A stretch of DNA of 64,000 bases from Thauera sp. 28 (GTDB lineage: Bacteria > Pseudomonadota > Gammaproteobacteria > Burkholderiales > Rhodocyclaceae). Under the pieces are notes generated by a model. That model was not told where the DNA came from, did no database searches, and saw only the letters and a list, made by a program, of their open reading frames with translations. The DNA lies in NCBI RefSeq assembly GCF_000310145.2, contig NZ_AMXA01000004.1:124001-188000 (forward strand). Direction: 5' to 3'. Position 1 is the stretch's first letter. The number at the start of each line of letters is the position of its first letter. The position numbers and the translations under genes are program-made. Positions 1 to 7,291 of this stretch are shown here, piece by piece.

Positions 1-1
1 C

Positions 2-1006
2 CAGGAGTCGGGTCAGCTGTGGTTTGCCCAGGAGTTGGAGAGACGCACCAACGGCGCGCTGAAGATCGAGTTCATCGGCAGCAACCAGATCTGCAACCAG
101 CTCGACTGCGTGAAGAAGGCCCAGCAGGGCATCGTCGACATCTTCTCGGCCAGTACCCAGAATTCGGCTGGCTCGGCGCCGTACTACAACGTGCTCGACT
201 TTGCCTACATGTTCCCCTCGCGCGCGGCCCAGCACTACTTCTTCTATCACCCGAAGAGCGAAAAGCTCTTCCGTGAGCCGATGCGCAAGCGCCACAACAT
301 CCAGTTCCTGTACACCCACTGCGAACTGCGTGGCCTGATGCTCGGCAAGAAGTTCGCCAACCGCCCGACAGTGACCACCATCGAGGAACTGGCTGGCACC
401 AAGAACCGCGTTACCGGCACCCAGCTCGGCCGCATCGCCATGCAGCTCATGAATCTGAACCCGGTGCCGATCGCCTGGGAAGAGACGCTCGACGGCCTAA
501 AGCAGGGCCTCATCGACGGCGCCGAGACATGGATGGGGGCGGCGGCCTACGCCAACATGGCGCCTGTGCTCGCGCAGGCGGTGGACCTGAAGTTCTTCTG
601 CGGTACTGAGCACACCGCGATGAACAACGCGACCTTTGAGAAGCTGCCCCCTGCCATCCAGGACATCGTGATGGAGGTGGCCTACGACGCACAGCAATAT
701 ACCCAGCGCGAGCAGGAGCGTGCGCTCGTTGAAGTGGTCGGTGCGGTCGTAGACCCGGGGCCGGATACCGTTTTCGCAAAGAACGGCGTGCGCGTGGCCA
801 CGCTCTCCGATGCCGAGGTTCTCAAGGCCGAGAAGATGTGCTCGCCCGAGTACCGACCCGAGCCCTGGGCAGAGTGGCGGGAGCGCCTCAACAAGATGTC
901 CGGGGGGCACGATGTTTACAAGGAGATCTTCATGGTTGCGCGCGAAATCCCGAAAGATACCCCTGTGGCTGACGTGAAACCGCAACGCTGGTGGCAGTCC
1001 GCTTGA
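2..1006 (+). CDS. TRAP transporter substrate-binding protein (DctP family), 5' end outside window
   Basis: This is the periplasmic solute-binding subunit of a TRAP transporter. It captures an organic anion and delivers it to the DctQ/DctM membrane subunits encoded just downstream. The frame is open from base 2 to the TGA at 1004-1006, so the signal peptide and part of the first lobe lie outside the window; 334 residues remain. The segment LAGTKNRVTGT holds the arginine that normally contacts the ligand carboxylate, and LKQGLIDGAE matches the family's usual 'QxGvvDGxe' helix. The protein is clearly diverged from the second TRAP binding protein at 17026, so the two systems probably carry different ligands. 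The ligand itself cannot be read from the sequence. The family call is secure. Confidence 0.93.
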   Translation, partial: QESGQLWFAQELERRTNGALKIEFIGSNQICNQLDCVKKAQQGIVDIFSASTQNSAGSAPYYNVLDFAYMFPSRAAQHYFFYHPKSEKLFREPMRKRHNIQFLYTHCELRGLMLGKKFANRPTVTTIEELAGTKNRVTGTQLGRIAMQLMNLNPVPIAWEETLDGLKQGLIDGAETWMGAAAYANMAPVLAQAVDLKFFCGTEHTAMNNATFEKLPPAIQDIVMEVAYDAQQYTQREQERALVEVVGAVVDPGPDTVFAKNGVRVATLSDAEVLKAEKMCSPEYRPEPWAEWRERLNKMSGGHDVYKEIFMVAREIPKDTPVADVKPQRWWQSA

Positions 1007-1035
1007 TGGCTGGTTGGTAGCCCCGACCTGCCGCA

Positions 1036-1074
1036 CGCCTTGCGCCGGCTCGTCAGCTTGGTCAGCGCAGGGCG
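1036..1074 (+). promoter_or_regulatory. Stem-loop between the TRAP binding-protein and small-permease genes
   Basis: CGCCTTGCGC (1036-1045) pairs with GCGCAGGGCG (1065-1074), giving a 10-bp stem with one G-T pair and a 19-nt loop. No T-run follows. Hairpins between a binding-protein gene and its permease genes are known to protect the upstream mRNA and help over-produce the binding protein. The same position in the second TRAP operon (18031-18097) also has a hairpin, much stronger. Confidence 0.4.
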
Positions 1075-1099
1075 CCTCCCTCATTTCGGAGTTCCCCCA

Positions 1100-1633
1100 A
1101 TGGCCTATCTTCTGGCACTCGTTCGGTGGCTAGACCGCAACGCCGAACGCACCCTGATCCTGATCGCCTATTCCAGCATGGCCCTGATCATCGTTTACGC
1201 GGTGTTCGAGCGCTATGTTTTCAGTACTCAGGTCCCCTGGAGTTCCTCCATTCCGATTTACCTGTTCCTGTGGGTAACTTGGATTGGCTGCGCCTACAAC
1301 GTACGCAAGCGCACTCATCTGGTGTTCAACGACCTCCGCCTGCGCATGCCCTACGGAGCCCAGTTCGCCTGCATGTGGCTTGACGCAATCCTGTGGGTCG
1401 GCTTCGGCACCATGGTGGCCTGGTTCACCATCGAGCAGACGCAACTCGCCTATGACAACTTCGCCATCGTGCAAGGCACCGACAACGTCATGCAGTGGTG
1501 GTTCTACCTGGCCACCCCGGTCGGCTGGTGCCTGCTGATGTTCCGCGCCCTGCAGAACCTGGTCGAAGACATTGGCCGTTACCGCCGCCGCGAACCCTTC
1601 CTGGTCGACATCCAGGCAATTGGTGGAGACTGA
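1100..1633 (+). CDS. TRAP transporter small permease (DctQ family)
   Basis: This is the small four-helix membrane subunit of the TRAP transporter that starts at the left edge; it couples to the large permease encoded 9 nt downstream. The predicted product has 177 residues, normal for DctQ. Hydrophobic segments lie near residues 15-38, 50-65, 92-112 and 130-150. The motif FLWVTWIGCAYNVRKRTHL is the family's conserved 'W-x-G-x-x-x-x-x-R-x-x-x-H' region after the second helix. I chose ATG 1100 because GGAG (1088-1091) lies 8 nt upstream; an upstream in-frame start at 1040 would add a poorly conserved tail. Ligand unknown. Confidence 0.9.
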   Translation: MAYLLALVRWLDRNAERTLILIAYSSMALIIVYAVFERYVFSTQVPWSSSIPIYLFLWVTWIGCAYNVRKRTHLVFNDLRLRMPYGAQFACMWLDAILWVGFGTMVAWFTIEQTQLAYDNFAIVQGTDNVMQWWFYLATPVGWCLLMFRALQNLVEDIGRYRRREPFLVDIQAIGGD

Positions 1634-1642
1634 GGAGGCATC

Positions 1643-2929
1643 ATGGACAATTCGACTCTCATCACTCTGGTTTCACTGGGCGTCGTCGTGCTGTTCCTGC
1701 TCGGCGTGCCCATCTTCCTCGTCATCGGCATGTGGGTCACCGGCGCGTCGCTGGTCATCGACTTCACGCTTGCCAACATCGGTGTGACGCTATTCGAGGG
1801 GCTGAACTTCTTCGGGCTGCTTTCGCTGCCCTTATTCATTCTCACCGGTGACCTCATCGCCGCGGCGGGCATTGCCAAGCGCCTGGCCGAGTTCGCCCAC
1901 GCCTGCCTGAGCTGGATGCGCGGCGGCCTCGGCCTGGCCACGATCGGCTCCTGCGGGCTGTTCGCGGCCATCTCGGGTTCCAACTCGGCGACCACCGCGA
2001 CCATCGGCGGCATCATGCAGCCGCTGCTGGTGAAGGATGGCTACGACAGCCGCTTCGCCGCTGCCACGGCCGCGGCCGGTGGCACGGTCGGGATCATCAT
2101 TCCACCGTCGATCATCTTCATCGTGTATGGCTTCCTGATGAACCTGTCGATCTCCGATCTGTTCGTTGCCGGCATCCTGCCGGGCATGCTGATGGTGATC
2201 GCGATGCAGGCGGTGTGCTGGTGGATGTGCCGAAAGCATGGCTGGGGCTCCATCTCGCCGCTCGATGTGGGGCGCGTAGTGCGATCGGCGGGCAGTGCCT
2301 ATTTGGGGTTCTTCGCCATCTTCATCGTCATTTTCGGGATCTACTCGGGCATCTTCTCGCCCACCGAGGCGGCGGCGATTACCGTGGGCTTCTGCCTGAT
2401 CGCCGGCCTGATCGTCACCCGCGAAATCAGGTGGCGGGCCTTGCCCGACATCCTGCTGCGCTCCGGCCAGCTTACCGGCATGCTGGCGCCGATGATTGCC
2501 ATTTCCATCGTGATGCAGCAGGTCTTCGCCCTGCTCGGCGCCGCCGAGACGGTGCAGTCCTTCATCGCCTGGTTCGGAAGTGGTGACGTAGTCGTGCTGC
2601 TGGTGTGCATGGGTATCGTGCTTGCCGCCGGTACGATTCTCGAGAGCCTGCCTGTGACGGTGATCTTCGCCCCCATCCTTGCGCCGATCGCGATCGCGGC
2701 GGGCGTTGATCCGGTGCATTTCTCGGTGATCTTTCTGGTAGGTGCCGCGATCGGGTTCATCACGCCGCCTTTCGGCCTCAACCTCTTCGTGGCCAGCGGC
2801 GTCACGGGTATCCCGTATTCGAAGCTCGTGCGCTTCGCGCTGATGTACATGATGGGCCTCACCATCTCCTGGCTCATCATCGCCTTCGTGCCCTGGCTGT
2901 CGCTCGGCCTGATCCCGCAGCCTGGTTGA
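1643..2929 (+). CDS. TRAP transporter large permease (DctM family)
   Basis: This is the large inner-membrane subunit (428 residues, about twelve hydrophobic segments) that drives sodium-dependent uptake with the DctP and DctQ partners upstream. Typical DctM features are visible: the LPLFILTGDLI segment near residue 60, the glycine-rich GSCGLFAAISGSNSATTATI loop near 110-130, GIIIPPSIIFIVYG near 155, and the C-terminal GFITPPFGLNLFVASG repeat near 380. The gene follows dctQ after 9 nt and has a strong ribosome site (GGAGG 1634-1638). A GC-rich hairpin follows the stop and probably ends the operon. Confidence 0.94.
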   Translation: MDNSTLITLVSLGVVVLFLLGVPIFLVIGMWVTGASLVIDFTLANIGVTLFEGLNFFGLLSLPLFILTGDLIAAAGIAKRLAEFAHACLSWMRGGLGLATIGSCGLFAAISGSNSATTATIGGIMQPLLVKDGYDSRFAAATAAAGGTVGIIIPPSIIFIVYGFLMNLSISDLFVAGILPGMLMVIAMQAVCWWMCRKHGWGSISPLDVGRVVRSAGSAYLGFFAIFIVIFGIYSGIFSPTEAAAITVGFCLIAGLIVTREIRWRALPDILLRSGQLTGMLAPMIAISIVMQQVFALLGAAETVQSFIAWFGSGDVVVLLVCMGIVLAAGTILESLPVTVIFAPILAPIAIAAGVDPVHFSVIFLVGAAIGFITPPFGLNLFVASGVTGIPYSKLVRFALMYMMGLTISWLIIAFVPWLSLGLIPQPG

Positions 2930-2960
2930 GCGGGTCCCAGGCTTCGTCAGGCGCACATGG

Positions 2961-2994
2961 CCGGTCGCCGACTGCTTGCGCGGTCGGCGACCGG
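2961..2994 (+). terminator. Strong hairpin after the first TRAP operon
   Basis: CCGGTCGCCGAC (2961-2972) and GTCGGCGACCGG (2983-2994) form a perfect 12-bp stem with a 10-nt loop, 31 nt after the dctM stop. Only a short TTCGTC tail follows, so it may act as a weak intrinsic terminator or as a 3' mRNA protector. Confidence 0.55.
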
Positions 2995-3176
2995 TTCGTC
3001 ATCCTGCGGCGTGTGGAAGGCGGTCAGGTTGCTTATAGCAATTGGTTTTATAGATAGGGGTGCTTCAGAACTCCATTCGTTTTATTCTCCCCACACATGA
3101 TCTTGATCAGGGAGACCATCCCGAGCCGTTCGGCTGCGGGCTCTCCTTGCATGTCGTCCATTGGGGGGAGTCATCC

Positions 3177-3557
3177 ATGCTCGAGTTGCTGACCGGTTTC
3201 GTGGCCCTGGCCGCCTTTCTGGCGATCTCCTATTTCAGGGGACGTACCAAGAAAGAGGGCGCGCTGGAGACGGCGCTGTCCTCGCCGGAAGAGGTCGCGC
3301 GTCTCTACCTGCGGCATTCGCCGGAAACGGATGCCTACTGGCTCCATGTGCAGTTCCGCAATGGTCGCAAGCGCCTGCTCGCCGCGCCCTGGGAGCTCGA
3401 CGACACGCTCGGCCAGCTCGAAGCCCGGGGTCTCCATCTCGACGAAGCGGACCGGGCCCTGCTCGCAGCGGCCGAGGCTCCGGTAGTACGCTCACGTCAG
3501 CCAGCGGGCAACTGCGGTCGGACGGCGGCCGGCGTGCCGATGCGCGCGGGTGCCTGA
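3177..3557 (+). CDS. Small hypothetical protein with one N-terminal membrane anchor
   Basis: The predicted product has 126 residues. Residues 1-20 (MLELLTGFVALAAFLAISYF) form a single hydrophobic segment followed by a basic RGRTKK stop-transfer, so the rest should be cytoplasmic. The middle part (about 35-100) is a mixed helical region with no motif I recognise, and the C-terminus is basic and low in complexity. ATG 3177 is preceded by GGGGGGAG with 6-nt spacing, which favours it over an upstream in-frame start at 3060. The gene is convergent with the Lin0512 operon 16 nt away. An AT-rich stretch at 3029-3055 upstream may hold its promoter. Function unknown. Confidence 0.6.
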   Translation: MLELLTGFVALAAFLAISYFRGRTKKEGALETALSSPEEVARLYLRHSPETDAYWLHVQFRNGRKRLLAAPWELDDTLGQLEARGLHLDEADRALLAAAEAPVVRSRQPAGNCGRTAAGVPMRAGA

Positions 3558-3573
3558 AGCCGGACGGCGGCGT

Positions 3574-3951
3574 TCAGGCCTGCGCAGGCGCGCTCAGGCG
3601 CCAGGCGCCCGGCTCGATCGGCAGCAGCGCGGCGACGGCTGCGGTGGCGATCACATGCGTGGTCTCCTGCACCGGGTCGTGGACGTCCAGTCCGCCGAAC
3701 ACCACCTTCACCTCGGCGCGCCCGCGTGGCAGCGTGGCGGCGACCACTGCGGCATCGACCTTGTCGGGCTGCTGCACGCCGATCGTCACCTGCACGCGCA
3801 TGTCGCGGTGGTCGTAGCCGAGCGACTTGAACAGCACGATGGATGAATGGTGCAGGGCGTCCTGCACTGCACGGCAGGCGGCCTTGGTGTAGTCGCCGCC
3901 GTACAGGTCGTTGCCGGTCCCCATTTCGAGGATGATGCGTTTCTCAGTCAT
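3574..3951 (-). CDS. Lin0512-family protein, copy B (near-intact signature)
   Basis: Conserved protein of unknown function, 125 residues, soluble, no signal peptide. It belongs to the Lin0512 family (TIGR02058), whose signature as I recall it is GxGxDxHG near the N-terminus. Here residues 11-18 read GTGNDLYG, so only the histidine is changed, to tyrosine. The following DYTKAACRAVQDAL helix aligns with DYTQAAARAIRDAL in the neighbouring copy, and VFGGLD near residue 85 aligns with VRGGLD there. The start overlaps the end of the upstream copy by 8 nt, so the two are translationally coupled and may form a hetero-oligomer. It is the last gene of an operon that starts with CobS-like and CobT-like genes. 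Confidence 0.78.
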   Translation of the reverse strand: MTEKRIILEMGTGNDLYGGDYTKAACRAVQDALHHSSIVLFKSLGYDHRDMRVQVTIGVQQPDKVDAAVVAATLPRGRAEVKVVFGGLDVHDPVQETTHVIATAAVAALLPIEPGAWRLSAPAQA

Positions 3952-4297
3952 GATTGCGCTCCATGTCGAAGGACACCACGATGGCGGCGTTGGCGATCAC
4001 GGTAGGATCGCTGCCGTCCGGCTTGCAGACGTCGAGGCCGCCGCGTACGACGCGGATAGTGGGTTGGCCGTAGGGGAAGATGTCGAGCAAGGCGGTGCTG
4101 TCGACCGCCTCGGGTTTCTGTACGCCGATCTCGACGTCGATCAGCATCGCCTCGCGCGGGAAATCGAACGCGGTCGCCACGTTGAGCGAGTTGTGCCATA
4201 GCGCGTCGCGGATCGCGCGTGCCGCGGCCTGTGTGTAGTCCTGACTGCGGATAGAGGTCCCCAGACCGAACTGCGTGACCATTCGTGTCTTGGCCAT
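3944..4297 (-). CDS. Lin0512-family protein, copy A (signature degenerate)
   Basis: A 117-residue soluble paralogue of the next gene in the operon. The family signature GxGxDxHG has decayed: residues 11-18 read GLGTSIRS, keeping the two glycines but losing the aspartate, the histidine and the last glycine. The rest of the fold looks preserved (DYTQAAARAIRDAL, a central IEIGVQ-like strand seen as VEIGVQKPEAVD, and VRGGLD). This pattern suggests a non-catalytic partner of copy B, though no activity is known for the family. ATG 4297 has GGAG 8 nt upstream, and the gene starts 51 nt after the CobT-like gene ends. Function unknown. Confidence 0.75.
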   Translation of the reverse strand: MAKTRMVTQFGLGTSIRSQDYTQAAARAIRDALWHNSLNVATAFDFPREAMLIDVEIGVQKPEAVDSTALLDIFPYGQPTIRVVRGGLDVCKPDGSDPTVIANAAIVVSFDMERNHD

Positions 4298-4348
4298 GTC
4301 GAATGCTCCGATCGTAAGTGGTTGATGTCCTTGCGCCGTGGCGAACCG

Positions 4349-6082
4349 TCAGCGCCGATGGCGGCCGCTGATGAGTTGGACAATGTCAAAGAACAGCTCG
4401 TTGTCGAGCGCCTTGCTCATGTCGGTGGCCAGACAACGGCGGTAGAAGGGGCTGAGGTCGAGACCGACGCCGAGGCCGAGGATCTCCACTGCGCCCTGCT
4501 GCTCGCGGCGCGCGACCACGTCCTTGAGGTGGTTGTCGAGGTAGAAAGGGTCGTTTGCCAGTCCGGTTGCGCCGTCTGCGGGGCTGCCGTCGGAGATCAC
4601 GACCAGGATGCGCCTTGCCTCGCCGCGCGCCAGCATGCGGTTGCACGCCCAGTCCACCGCCTCGCCGTCGATGCCTTCGCGGAACAGGTCGGCCTTGAAC
4701 AGCGCGGCGATGTCGGTGCGCGCCCGCCGCCAGCTGCGATCGGCGTCCTTGAACACCATGTGGCAGACCTCGTTCAGGCGTCCCGGGCGGAGCGGGCGGC
4801 CGCGGGCGAGCCATTCGCGGTGGGCGCGGCCGCCGTTCCAGGCGCCGGTGGTGAAGCCGAGCAGTTCGGTGCGTACGCCCACCATCTCGAGCGCGCGGAT
4901 CATGATGTCGACCATCATCGCGACCGGCTCGATGTGCGCCTTCATCGAGCCCGAGCAATCGAGCAGGAAACTCACCACGCAGTCGGCCGCCGGCTTGTAC
5001 TGCTCCTGGCGGAACAGGCGGCGCTCGGTCGGTGAGCTCACGAGCTGGCTCAGGCGGCGGCCGTCGATATGGCCTTCTTCCTCACCGAACAACCAGCCGT
5101 CGCGCTGCGGCTCGGCGAGGATGGCGGCGAACAGGCGCGCCAGTCGCGGCAGGTTGATGCCCTGGGCGGCGATGCGTTTGTCCAGGCGCTCGCGGTACTC
5201 GCGCAGCAGGGCCTTACGCACCAGCGTCCCGGCCTGCACCTCGGTATCGTAGCGGGTGGTGAATACGCGGTAGGCCTGTTCTGCGTCCTCGAAGGCCTTG
5301 CTGTGGCCGGTGAGGGCCGCGGCGATGCCGTCGTCGTCGCCTTCGTCGCGGTCGAAGTCGAGCAGCAGGACGAAGCCGCGCCGGATCTCTTCGTCCTTCG
5401 CCTCGGCCTCCTCGTCGCCCGCCGAGGCGGCGGTCTCGGCATGGATCGTCTCGGCCACGATGCGCGCGATCTCGAGCGCATGGGGGGCGAAGCGGCGTTG
5501 GTCGTGGCGATTGCGGCGGATGCCGGCGAGCGCGCTGCCGAGCTGGGAGACGAGCGAGAAGCGGGTGCTCTCGATGTACTCCTCGGTTTCCTCCAGCACC
5601 GGCTTCGTGGTGAGCCGCGACCAGCAGATCTGCGCCACGGTGTACAGCAGGATGCCGAGCCGTCCCTCGGTGAGGCCGGAGCGGTAGAAGGCGCGCGACC
5701 AGTTCTCGAAGCGGTGGTGCAGGTTGGTGGCCATGCCCGGCATGTCGGCCGGGGCGAGGGTTTCCACGCGCAGTTGCTCGAGCAGTTCGAACAGCAGGCG
5801 CTCGATCGGGTCGGCGGGGCACAGGCTGCGGTGCAGTTGGGCGTCCGAATGCAGCAGGCGCAGCGCCATGCCGTCGGCGGCGGCGCGACAGTCGGCGAAG
5901 TCGTCGTGGTCGGGGTCGATGCGCAGGTGCGGCGCATGCATCGGCAGCGGCCGCGATCCGCGGTGCAGGCGCCGGCCGCGGTAGTGCAGCGCGGCGTCAC
6001 CAGTGAGGGCGCGCAGGGTGGCGGCGCACAGCTCCTCGACCTTCTGCTGCCGCTTCGCGTTCTGCTGCGCCGTCGCCATCAT
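4349..6082 (-). CDS. CobT-like VWA-domain protein (cobaltochelatase CobT family, no CobN nearby)
   Basis: A 577-residue soluble protein related to CobT, the adaptor subunit of the aerobic CobNST cobaltochelatase. The N-terminal half (about 1-230) resembles the CobT N-terminal domain in its 'DGMALRLLHSDAQLH' region. The middle (about 200-270) is acidic and linker-like. The C-terminal third is a von Willebrand A domain with an intact metal-binding DCSGS motif (DCSGSMKAHIEP) and the later VVISDGSP strand. The start overlaps the stop of the CobS-like gene (ATGA), so the two are coupled. It is shorter and more diverged than classical CobT, and no cobN lies in the window. It may therefore serve a MoxR/VWA-type remodelling machine other than B12 synthesis. 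Confidence 0.82.
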   Translation of the reverse strand: MMATAQQNAKRQQKVEELCAATLRALTGDAALHYRGRRLHRGSRPLPMHAPHLRIDPDHDDFADCRAAADGMALRLLHSDAQLHRSLCPADPIERLLFELLEQLRVETLAPADMPGMATNLHHRFENWSRAFYRSGLTEGRLGILLYTVAQICWSRLTTKPVLEETEEYIESTRFSLVSQLGSALAGIRRNRHDQRRFAPHALEIARIVAETIHAETAASAGDEEAEAKDEEIRRGFVLLLDFDRDEGDDDGIAAALTGHSKAFEDAEQAYRVFTTRYDTEVQAGTLVRKALLREYRERLDKRIAAQGINLPRLARLFAAILAEPQRDGWLFGEEEGHIDGRRLSQLVSSPTERRLFRQEQYKPAADCVVSFLLDCSGSMKAHIEPVAMMVDIMIRALEMVGVRTELLGFTTGAWNGGRAHREWLARGRPLRPGRLNEVCHMVFKDADRSWRRARTDIAALFKADLFREGIDGEAVDWACNRMLARGEARRILVVISDGSPADGATGLANDPFYLDNHLKDVVARREQQGAVEILGLGVGLDLSPFYRRCLATDMSKALDNELFFDIVQLISGRHRR

Positions 6083-7059
6083 TGCGCTTCCGACGTACGC
6101 GTCCAGGATTCGTCCAGCTCCTCGCCGAAGCAGCGCTGGTAGTACTCGGCGACGATCGGGCGCTCGACCTCATCGCATTTGTTGAGGAAGGACAGGCGGA
6201 AGGCGAGCGCCGGATTGCGGAAGATCTCGCAGTTCTCGGCCCAGGTGATGACGGTGCGCGGCGACATCAGGGTCGAGAGGTCACCGGCGGCGAAGCCCTT
6301 GCGGGTGAGCTCGGCCACCGCGACCATCGAGGCGATCAGCTGGCGGCCCTTGTCGTAGTTCTTGCCCGGCACGCGCGCGAGCACGATCGCGACCTCTTCC
6401 TCGCGCGGCAGGTAGTTGAGCGTGGCGACGATGTTCCAGCGGTCCATCTGGGCATGGTTCAGCACCTGGGTGCCGTGGTACAGGCCCGACAGGTTGCCCA
6501 GGCCAACGGTGTTCGATGTGGCGAACAGGCGGAACCAGGGGTGGGGGTGGATCACGCGGTTCTGGTCGAGCAGGGTGAACTTGCCGTCGCGCTCGAGAAT
6601 GCGCTGGATCACGAACATCACGTCGGGGCGGCCGGCGTCGTACTCGTCGAAGATCAGCGCGACCGGGCGCTGCAGCGCCCAGGGGACGATGCCTTCCTGG
6701 AACTCGGTTACTTGCAGGCCATCGCGCACGACAATGGCGTCCTTGCCGACGAGGTCGAGGCGGCTGATGTGGCCGTCCAGATTCACCCGTACGCAAGGCC
6801 AGTTCAGGCGCGCCGCCACCTGTTCGATATGGGTGGATTTGCCGGTGCCGTGCAGGCCCTGCACCATCACCCGGCGGTTGCGGCTGAAGCCGGCGAGGAT
6901 TGCCAGCGTGACGTCGGGGTTGAAGCGATAGGCGGTGTCGACGTCGGGCACATGGTCGTCGCGTTCGGCGAACGCCGGCACCTTCAGGTCGGTGTCGATT
7001 CCGAACACTTCGCGCACCGACACCATGTGGTCGGGCTGGGTCAGGACTGTTTCCGTCAC
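6079..7059 (-). CDS. CobS-like AAA+ ATPase (MoxR type)
   Basis: A 326-residue AAA+ ATPase very close in sequence style to CobS, the hexameric motor of cobaltochelatase. The N-terminal VSVREVFGIDTDLKVPAFA segment is typical of CobS. Walker A reads GLHGTGKST, Walker B ALIFDEYD, followed by the DVMFVIQRILE helix and the sensor segment LFATSNTVGLGNLSG. I chose the GTG at 7059 because GAGGAGACAGC lies directly upstream, the same leader motif used before xsc; a longer frame from 7149 adds a poorly structured tail. It leads a four-gene operon and is transcribed divergently from xsc. CobS/CobT pairs normally act on CobN, which is missing here. Confidence 0.85.
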   Translation of the reverse strand: MTETVLTQPDHMVSVREVFGIDTDLKVPAFAERDDHVPDVDTAYRFNPDVTLAILAGFSRNRRVMVQGLHGTGKSTHIEQVAARLNWPCVRVNLDGHISRLDLVGKDAIVVRDGLQVTEFQEGIVPWALQRPVALIFDEYDAGRPDVMFVIQRILERDGKFTLLDQNRVIHPHPWFRLFATSNTVGLGNLSGLYHGTQVLNHAQMDRWNIVATLNYLPREEEVAIVLARVPGKNYDKGRQLIASMVAVAELTRKGFAAGDLSTLMSPRTVITWAENCEIFRNPALAFRLSFLNKCDEVERPIVAEYYQRCFGEELDESWTRTSEAQ

Positions 7060-7194
7060 TGCTGTCTCCTCGGTCTCTTCATGCACGGAGCAGGCCTTGC
7101 TTCCGTGGCGCCGGATACACGATTCGTTCCGGTGCGGCATATTAGTCATGTTTCAAAAAAATATTCAAGTCGTACCGTTTTTTGGAATTTGATG

Positions 7195-7223
7195 TTGACC
7201 TTTTGGGGTGTTGGACCTAGAGT
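7195..7223 (+). promoter_or_regulatory. Candidate xsc promoter in the cobS/xsc divergent region
   Basis: TTGACC (7195-7200), a 17-bp spacer and TAGAGT (7218-7223) fit a sigma-70 promoter for xsc. TTGGACCTAG (7211-7220) matches 8 of 10 positions of CTGGACYTAA, the TauR motif I recall from Rhodobacter capsulatus, but it overlaps the -10, an odd place for an activator site. The whole 7060-7291 stretch is AT-richer than its surroundings and must also drive the divergent CobS-like operon. Confidence 0.4.
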
Positions 7224-7291
7224 GCGTTCACGTATCTCGAATATCGGAATGTTTGGTACCGATTTCGTTCAACTAACTCCCAGGAGACAGC

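Noticed and set aside
3574..7059. NorQ/NorD nitric-oxide reductase maturation genes
   Set aside because: The AAA+ protein matches CobS in its N-terminal and sensor segments, and no nor structural genes are near.
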